From NCBI GenBank assembly GCA_964355015.1, contig CAYHCE010000010.1, positions 20,691 to 84,690 on the forward strand: DNA of 64,000 nucleotides, given 5' to 3'. The translations under genes and the position numbers were made by a program. Source of the DNA: CAYHCE01 sp964355015. Its GTDB lineage: Bacteria > Cyanobacteriota > Cyanobacteriia > PCC-6307 > Cyanobiaceae. How positions within the stretch are numbered: position 1 is the first letter of the stretch; each line of letters begins with the position of its first letter. The notes under the pieces are model-generated. The model did not search any database, was not told the DNA's origin, and worked only from the letters and a program-made list of their open reading frames with translations. Below are positions 58,888 to 64,000 of the stretch, piece after piece.

Positions 58888-60798
58888 TCAGGCCACCATC
58901 CCGAGCGCCAGCGCGGCCTCCTCGATCAGCGCTCTCAGGTAGGGAGGCTGGTCAGAGGCCGGCAGCGTGGCCCTGAGTTCCCGCCCCTCGGGGTTTCGGA
59001 TGCTCAGGGCGTCCCCCTCCCGCCGGCAGCGGTAGGAACGCTCCCTTCGGTTCAGAACGACCTCACCGCTGCCGCTTGAGCGCAGACCCACCAGCTCGAG
59101 CTGCAGACGTTCTTCGCCCTGCCAGCTGTCGTTGCGCAGGCGGAACGCCACGTCCAGCTGCTCAGGAAGGGTTCCCTCTCCCTGCCAGCGCCAGGCGATC
59201 GCCCGCAGGCGGGCGCCATTCTGCTCCAGCGTCAGCTGCAGGTGGCCACCCCGCAGCAGCCGCTGCTCGACCAGCCGGCATCCCCCGCTCCAGAACACCG
59301 GGGCGGGCAGGCCCGCTCCCAGCGGTTCCAACCGCTGCAGCTGCCGCCAGAAACCACGGTTGATCCGATCCAGAGGCAGGCGGGCTTCCGGTTCCACCGG
59401 TGTGCCGCTGCCCCGGCCGGCCAGCCACACGGCGGCCAGTCCGTTGAGGGCCTCGTGCAGGCTCGACACCCGTTCGGCCCGAACGGTGAATCCTCCCGCG
59501 GCCGGGTGGCCGCCGTGCCGGTCGAGCAGGGCATCGCAGTGGCGGAGGGCCTGATCCACCGCGAAGCCGCGGGGGGCCCGCACCGACGCTCGCAACCGGC
59601 CGCCTCCCTCGCCGGCGAGCAGGGCGACCGGCAGCCCGAACCGTTCCACCAGCCGGGCCGCGACCACGCCGATCACGCCGTGGTGCCAGTGAGACTGGGC
59701 CAGCAGCAGGAACGGTGTCCGCTCCGGGCCATCGGCTTCCACCAGCGCCACGGCCTCCGCTTCGATCGCCTCGCACAGCTCGCGCCGCTGCCGGTTCAGT
59801 GCCTCGCACTCCTGGGCCAGCGCCAGGGCCTGCTGCCGGTCGTCGGTGGTGAGCAGCTCCACCACCAGTGCCGGATCTCCCAGTCGCCCCACGGCGTTGA
59901 TGCGGGGAGCGAGCTTGAAGGCCACGGCCGTGGCATCCAGCGCGGTCTCTCCCAGCCCCGCCAGCTGCTGCAGCGCCTGCAGGCCCGGCAGCGTGGTGGC
60001 GTGCAGATGGGGCAGGCCATCCCGCAGCCAGCGGCGGTTCACCCCCAGCAGGGGGGCCATGTCGGCGATGGTGCCGATGCAGAACAGGTCCATCGCCATG
60101 GCGGTGGCGTCGCGACGACCGAGTTCCGTGGCCAGCACCATCGCCAGCAGGTAGGCCAGGCCCACTCCCGCCAGTCCCCGGTAGGGGGACCCCTCGGGGG
60201 TGCAGGCCGGATGGAGCAGGGCCAGGCAGGGCGGCGGTTCGGGCGGCAGGGTGTGGTGGTCCGTGAGGATCACCTCCACCCCCAGCTCCCGGGCCCGGTC
60301 GAGGGCCTCCCGGGCTGCGATGCCGTTGTCCACCGTGACCAGCAGGCGGACGCCGTCCGCCGCCAACCGCTCCACCATCGCGGCGTTGAGGCCGTAGCCC
60401 TCCTCCTGGCGGCTCGGGATGGCCGCGACCGGCCGTGCCCCCAGCCGTTGCAACACACCCATCAACAGGGCGGTGCTGGTCATCCCGTCGGCGTCGTAGT
60501 CCCCGCAGATCGCCACCGGCTCGCCGCCGCCGCAGGACCGCCGCAGCCGCTCCACCGCCGTGGCCAGACCGGCGAAGTGATGGCGGGGATCCGGCGCGGC
60601 CGGTGGATCGAGCAGCAGGCCGATCTCCTCGGGGGTGAGGTGCCCGCGGCGACGCAGCACCGCGAGCAGTTCGGGCGGGAGTTCCAGGGCATCGAACCGA
60701 TCGCCCGGTCCGTTCTCACCCGGGCCGGGCAGCGGGGCGGGCAGTTGCCAGCGTTGCGCGGGCAGACGGGTCAGCAGGGGTGTCTCGCCAGGGAGCAC
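58888..60798 (-). CDS. recJ: Single-stranded-DNA-specific exonuclease RecJ
   Basis: 636 residues from GTG 60798. RecJ degrades single-stranded DNA 5' to 3' in recombination and mismatch repair. DHH-family motifs are clear: CGDYDADGMTSTALL (98-112), VTVDNGIAAREAL, ILTDHHTLPPEPP (D180, H181, H182), then INAVGRLGDP and the DHHA1 part with RHGGHPAAGGFTVRAE. The OB-like C-terminal region follows. The frame is open far upstream of 60798 but overlaps the divergent HAD gene, so the GTG start is preferred. Confidence 0.94.
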   Translation of the reverse strand: MLPGETPLLTRLPAQRWQLPAPLPGPGENGPGDRFDALELPPELLAVLRRRGHLTPEEIGLLLDPPAAPDPRHHFAGLATAVERLRRSCGGGEPVAICGDYDADGMTSTALLMGVLQRLGARPVAAIPSRQEEGYGLNAAMVERLAADGVRLLVTVDNGIAAREALDRARELGVEVILTDHHTLPPEPPPCLALLHPACTPEGSPYRGLAGVGLAYLLAMVLATELGRRDATAMAMDLFCIGTIADMAPLLGVNRRWLRDGLPHLHATTLPGLQALQQLAGLGETALDATAVAFKLAPRINAVGRLGDPALVVELLTTDDRQQALALAQECEALNRQRRELCEAIEAEAVALVEADGPERTPFLLLAQSHWHHGVIGVVAARLVERFGLPVALLAGEGGGRLRASVRAPRGFAVDQALRHCDALLDRHGGHPAAGGFTVRAERVSSLHEALNGLAAVWLAGRGSGTPVEPEARLPLDRINRGFWRQLQRLEPLGAGLPAPVFWSGGCRLVEQRLLRGGHLQLTLEQNGARLRAIAWRWQGEGTLPEQLDVAFRLRNDSWQGEERLQLELVGLRSSGSGEVVLNRRERSYRCRREGDALSIRNPEGRELRATLPASDQPPYLRALIEEAALALGMVA

Positions 60799-60858
60799 GC
60801 ATTCTGGGAGGCCCTCGCCGGGATGGTGGTTGTCCAAGGGGACCCCTAACCTGCGGTC

Positions 60859-61635
60859 ATGCACGCAGCACAGCCAGAGGGTTCCCTGCGCGCCCTGCTC
60901 TGGGACGTCGACGGCACCCTGGCCGAGACCGAACGGGACGGACACCGGATCGCCTTCAACCGGGCCTTCGCCGAGCATGGTCTTGTCTGGGTCTGGGATC
61001 CATCCACCTACCTGGATCTGCTGGCGGTGAGCGGCGGCAGGGAGCGACTGCGCTGGTTCCTGCGCCAGCGGGAACGGCAGGACCCCCCCGAGACCCTGGT
61101 GGAGGCGCTGCAGCAGAGCAAGCAGCTCCACTACCGCCAGCTGGTGGAGCAGGGAGGGCTGGTGCTGCGACCCGGGGTGCGGCGGCTGATCGCGGCGGCG
61201 GCGGCGGCGGGGCTGGCCCAGGCGATCGTCACCACCAGTGGTCGCTCCGCCGTGGAGGCCCTGCTGGCCAGCCAGCTGCCCGATCTGGAGGGGATGCTGG
61301 CGGTGAGGGTCTGCGGCGAGGACGTGGCGGCCAAGAAGCCCGATCCGGAGGCCTACCGCCTGGCCCTGCGGCGGCTGGGGCTGGCAGCGGCGCAGGCGGT
61401 GGCGATCGAGGATTCCGGCAACGGCCTGAGGGCCGCCCTGGCCGGAGGTCTGCGCTGTCTGGTCAGCCTCAGCGCCGCGTCCGCCCACGAACCGCGTCAG
61501 CTGTTCGCCCCTGCCTCCTCCCTGGTCGACCGCCTGGGGGACGACGGGGCGCCCACCACGGTGCTGCACGGGCCGCCTTGTGCCGCCGACCGGATCACGC
61601 TCTCCTATCTGGAGCAGCTGCCCAGCCCGCCATGA
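60859..61635 (+). CDS. HAD-family phosphatase (CbbY-like)
   Basis: 258 residues. The nucleophile motif LLWDVDGTLAETE has D16 and D18. AIVTTSGRSAVEAL is motif II, KKPDPEAYRLAL supplies the Lys and VAIEDSGNGLRAALAGGLRC the acidic motif. The CbbY-type helical cap between motifs I and II contains GGRERLRWFLRQ. CbbY proteins remove the misfire product xylulose bisphosphate that inhibits Rubisco, a sensible job in a cyanobacterium, but the sequence does not settle the substrate. It is divergent from recJ (60 bp between starts) and overlaps the next gene by 4 bp. Confidence 0.85.
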   Translation: MHAAQPEGSLRALLWDVDGTLAETERDGHRIAFNRAFAEHGLVWVWDPSTYLDLLAVSGGRERLRWFLRQRERQDPPETLVEALQQSKQLHYRQLVEQGGLVLRPGVRRLIAAAAAAGLAQAIVTTSGRSAVEALLASQLPDLEGMLAVRVCGEDVAAKKPDPEAYRLALRRLGLAAAQAVAIEDSGNGLRAALAGGLRCLVSLSAASAHEPRQLFAPASSLVDRLGDDGAPTTVLHGPPCAADRITLSYLEQLPSPP

Positions 61636-61976
61636 GCCGCCTGCCCGTTCAGTCCACCCGCTTCCAGCAGCTGCTGGATCGCCTCGATGCGATCGCCTTC
61701 GCTGCCCTCAGGGGCAGCTGGCGACGGCGCAGCCTTGCCCTGCTGGCCCTGCTGCTGGGTCTGTTCGCCGGCAACAGCCTCACCTCGTTCGCGCTCTATC
61801 GGATCGGGCTGCGTCCGCTGGTGGTTCTGTTGCTGGTGGTGCTCACCGAGCTGGTGGTCCGGGTGCGCAGCCACCGAGTGAAGGGGGATCCGCCGCTGGG
61901 ATGGGTGCTGTGCGACAACCTGCGGCTGGGTGTGGTCTACGCCCTGGTGCTGGAGGCCTTCAAGCTGGGCTCGTGA
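61632..61976 (+). CDS. DUF565 (Ycf20-like) membrane protein
   Basis: 114 residues. STRFQQLLDRLDAIAFAALR, then SLALLALLLGLFAGNSLTSF and LVVLLLVVLTELVVRVRSHR form two or three hydrophobic segments. The C-terminal LCDNLRLGVVYALVLEAFKL is characteristic of DUF565/Ycf20. The plastid homologue affects thermal dissipation of excess light energy. The start overlaps the HAD stop (ATGA) and its own stop overlaps the next GTG (GTGA), so the three are one coupled operon. Confidence 0.88.
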   Translation: MSRLPVQSTRFQQLLDRLDAIAFAALRGSWRRRSLALLALLLGLFAGNSLTSFALYRIGLRPLVVLLLVVLTELVVRVRSHRVKGDPPLGWVLCDNLRLGVVYALVLEAFKLGS

Positions 61977-63067
61977 CAGGCCTCTCCGCTTTTCCGTCGG
62001 GCCCGCATCGGCGTCTGCTGGCGGCGTGCGGGGTGGAGGATCCCGACTCCTGGGCCGTGGCCTGGCGCCAGCGGTTGGAGTGGCACGGGTGGCGGCCGGG
62101 GGCGATCGACCTCTCCCCCAGCCTGGTCTGGGGGCTGGCCCTGCCCCTGCTCGCCCGCTGCGCCCAGGGTGCCGGGACGGGAAAGCGGTGGCTGATCGGC
62201 CTGAACGGGCCCGTGGGGGCGGGCAAGACCACGCTGGCCCGGTGCCTGGAGCAGCTGGCACCCCTGCTGGGATCGCGGCTGGCCGTGGTCTCGATCGATG
62301 ACGCCTATCGGCCCTGGGAGGAACGCCGGAACCGCCTGGCAGGCAATCCTTTCGGTGTCGACCGGGTGCCTCCCGGCAGCCACGACGTGGCCCTGCTGCT
62401 GGAGCGGATCCGGATCTGGCGCGAGGGCGGGGCACTGGATCTGCCGCGCTTCGACAAGCGGCTGCGCCAGGGGTCGGGGGATCGCAGCGGCTGGGAACGG
62501 CTCGAGGCGGACGTTCTGGTGCTGGAGGGCTGGCTGCTGGGCTGTAGGCCCCTGGGCTCGGAGGAACTGGCGCGGCAGCTGAGCAAGGATCGCGCTGCCC
62601 GCTTCACGGACCTCAGCCCGGAGGAGTGGCTCTGGCTTCCCCGCTGGGATGAGGCCCTGGCGGGCTATGTCCCGCTCTGGAGCGAACTGGACGCCCTCTG
62701 GCAGCTGCGTCCCACGGACTGGAGCCTGCCGCGGCGCTGGCGGTTCCAGGCGGAGGCGCGCCAGCGGCGAAGATCCGGCGCGGGACTGGATGGGGCGGCG
62801 CTGAACCGCCTGGTGCGGGCCAGCCTCGGCTCACTGCCGCCGGATCTCTACCAGGATCCACTCTGGAGGGAACCTCACCTCTGCGCCGGGCAGGGTAGGG
62901 AGGGGCGCTGCGCTGATGGCTGCTCCGCTGAGGCTGTGATGCTCCTGGATGGACGGCGACGCTGCCGCTGGAGCGGTACCAGCCTGGAGGCGCGTACCGA
63001 GGGGATGGGTTCAGGCCAGGACCGAGCTCAGCTTTCGGAGTCGTCCGCGGATTCCTCGATCGGATAG
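61973..63067 (+). CDS. D-glycerate 3-kinase-like P-loop kinase
   Basis: 364 residues from GTG 61973. Walker A is IGLNGPVGAGKTTLARCL (79-87). Then come VSIDDAYRPWEERRNRLAGN, VDRVPPGSHDVALLLERI, LDLPRFDKRLRQGSGDRSGW and VLVLEGWLLGCRPLG, the order and wording of glycerate kinases of the GLYK/COG4240 type, which return photorespiratory glycerate to the Calvin cycle as 3-phosphoglycerate. The last ~45 residues (from about RRCRWSGTSLEARTEGMG) look like extra, unconserved sequence, and the final 40 bp overlap rpmF on the other strand. Confidence 0.87.
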   Translation: MTGLSAFPSGPHRRLLAACGVEDPDSWAVAWRQRLEWHGWRPGAIDLSPSLVWGLALPLLARCAQGAGTGKRWLIGLNGPVGAGKTTLARCLEQLAPLLGSRLAVVSIDDAYRPWEERRNRLAGNPFGVDRVPPGSHDVALLLERIRIWREGGALDLPRFDKRLRQGSGDRSGWERLEADVLVLEGWLLGCRPLGSEELARQLSKDRAARFTDLSPEEWLWLPRWDEALAGYVPLWSELDALWQLRPTDWSLPRRWRFQAEARQRRRSGAGLDGAALNRLVRASLGSLPPDLYQDPLWREPHLCAGQGREGRCADGCSAEAVMLLDGRRRCRWSGTSLEARTEGMGSGQDRAQLSESSADSSIG

Positions 63068-63207
63068 ACGAAGCCCTGGGCGCGGCCGCTCAGCACGGCC
63101 TTGCCGAGGGACAGGGCCTTGCGGGCCGCCACGGACGCCTTGGCCTTCCAGTGGGCATGACGCTGGTTCCGCTTGCCCTTGGAGGTTTTCTTCTTGGGAA
63201 CAGCCAT
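63028..63207 (-). CDS. rpmF: 50S ribosomal protein bL32
   Basis: 59 residues: MAVPKKKTSKGKRNQRHAHW, then KAKASVAARKALSLGKAVLS, GRAQGFVYPIEESADDSES. This is the standard bL32 start (AVPKKKTSKxKRxxRRxHWK). The zinc-finger Cys seen in some species are absent, as in cyanobacterial L32. It is transcribed opposite the kinase and overlaps its 3' end. It is too short to be picked up by length-filtered gene finding. It is divergent from ftsH (84 bp between starts if ftsH begins at 63292). Confidence 0.95.
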   Translation of the reverse strand: MAVPKKKTSKGKRNQRHAHWKAKASVAARKALSLGKAVLSGRAQGFVYPIEESADDSES

Positions 63208-63291
63208 CCCACTCGCTCTGCCAAACGAAGATCCTCCGCTGCCGTGCTGCCATCCGTCAAATCGCTAAGCTCGCCGCAGAAGCAGAACCCT

Positions 63292-64000
63292 GTGAGCAGC
63301 CCGCGTCCGGTGCTCCCTCTATGGCCGGAGGTCCCCCGTCCTGTCCTCGCCGCGACGCCGGTCAGCGCGTCCACCCATGCGCAGACCCCATCGCCGGAGC
63401 ACAACAGCCTCCTGCGCGGTCTCGGGGTTCCTTCCACGCCTCCGCCCTCCTACAGCCAGCTGCTTCAGCAGATCCGCGCCGGCAAGGTCAAGGAGCTGGA
63501 ACTGTCGCCGCAGCGGCGGGAAGTGCGGGTGCAGTTCGCAGACGGCACCCAGGCGCGGGTGCCGGTGTTCGCCAACGACACCACTCTCCTGCGCACGGCG
63601 GAGGAGAGCCGCGTCCCGCTCAGCGTGCGCGACGATCGCCAGGACGACGCCACCGCCGGCCTGCTGGTGAACGTTCTGCTGGTGGTGCTGCTGCTGGGTG
63701 GACTCACCCTGCTGATCCGGCGTTCCGCCCAGGTGGCCAACAAGGCGATCGGCTTCGGCCGCAGCCAGCCGCGCCTGCAGCCGGAGGGCACCGTCAGCGT
63801 GCGCTTCGAGGATGTGGCCGGCATCAACGAAGCCAAGGAGGAGCTGCAGGAGGTGGTGAGCTTCCTGCGCCAGCCCGAGCGGTTCACCGCCCTCGGTGCC
63901 AAGATCCCCAAAGGGGTGTTGCTGATCGGTCCTCCCGGCACCGGCAAGACGCTGCTGGCCAAGGCGATCGCCGGTGAGGCGGGCGTGCCGTTCTTCTCGA
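63292..64000 (+). CDS. ftsH: FtsH-family AAA+ zinc protease, 5' part
   Basis: The visible 236 residues from GTG 63292 include a periplasmic-type domain (YSQLLQQIRAGKVKELELSP, QRREVRVQFADGTQARVPVF), one membrane helix (AGLLVNVLLVVLLLGGLTLL), the RSAQVANKAIGFGRSQPRL linker, then VRFEDVAGINEAKEELQEVV and Walker A LIGPPGTGKTLLAKAI. The protein continues past the window. GTG starts at 63244 and 63310 are also possible. Normally a first membrane helix precedes the periplasmic domain, but none is obvious here. Cyanobacterial FtsH complexes remove damaged D1 from photosystem II. Confidence 0.9.
   Translation, partial: MSSPRPVLPLWPEVPRPVLAATPVSASTHAQTPSPEHNSLLRGLGVPSTPPPSYSQLLQQIRAGKVKELELSPQRREVRVQFADGTQARVPVFANDTTLLRTAEESRVPLSVRDDRQDDATAGLLVNVLLVVLLLGGLTLLIRRSAQVANKAIGFGRSQPRLQPEGTVSVRFEDVAGINEAKEELQEVVSFLRQPERFTALGAKIPKGVLLIGPPGTGKTLLAKAIAGEAGVPFFS

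Noticed and set aside
60799..61569. Upstream extension of the recJ frame
   Set aside because: It would overlap the divergent HAD gene, which has complete motifs. The extra residues are Gln/Gly/His-rich and not RecJ-like.

Overview
The window comes from a cyanobacterium, most likely a high-GC picocyanobacterium of the Synechococcus/Cyanobium type. The evidence is psb30, the chlorophyll cyclase acsF, a plant-type ferredoxin, a ycf20-like gene, an alpha subunit of transhydrogenase split into two genes, and many short cyanobacterial DUF families (DUF3318, DUF3386, DUF6447, DUF2996, CGLD27). GC is high in the housekeeping parts and visibly lower at about 8.9-11.7 kb and 32.5-33.7 kb. No tRNA, rRNA, CRISPR array or transposase was recognised.

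Layout. 0-8.7 kb is core: CGLD27 (partial), rsfS, DUF3318, carB, DUF3386, small DUF genes, an ABC exporter, an S4 RNA-binding protein and tpiA. 8.9-17.5 kb is the main accessory island: an acyl carrier protein fused to a sulfotransferase, a predicted beta-propeller protein, a lipoprotein alpha/beta hydrolase, a large ketosynthase-acyltransferase protein with no carrier domain of its own, and a phosphopantetheinyl transferase. Together they look like a compact, split polyketide/fatty-acyl pathway ending in a sulfated product. It is followed at 17.9-22.8 kb by a type I secretion unit (PpiC-like foldase; ABC transporter with a cNMP-like and a catalytically dead C39-like domain; HlyD adaptor).

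22.8-29.3 kb carries a DUF985 cupin, small membrane proteins, a BASS-family transporter, an AraC regulator, an arylsulfatase and its formylglycine-generating enzyme: a self-contained module for using sulfate esters. 29.3-36 kb is a patchwork of accessory genes: a pentapeptide-repeat protein, two unfamiliar adjacent proteins (one with a small Cys/His metal-site motif), secreted small proteins, a beta-barrel pseudogene, and a glycine-rich/Asn-repeat secreted protein. 36-41 kb holds UPF0114, a CDF metal exporter, an L,D-transpeptidase, MAPEG and several very small ORFs.

41-64 kb is core again: malic enzyme, ferredoxin, the pntA1-pntA2-pntB operon, a DEAD-box helicase, fmt, tldE-tldD, acsF, DUF2996, ubiX, an RNase II-like protein whose catalytic Asp loop seems missing, two half-size Mn/Ca exporter genes, a YkgJ-like protein, psb30, recJ, a HAD phosphatase, ycf20-like, a putative D-glycerate 3-kinase, rpmF and the 5' part of ftsH, which runs off the window. 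Assignments rest on reading motifs by eye. No database search or structure prediction was run.
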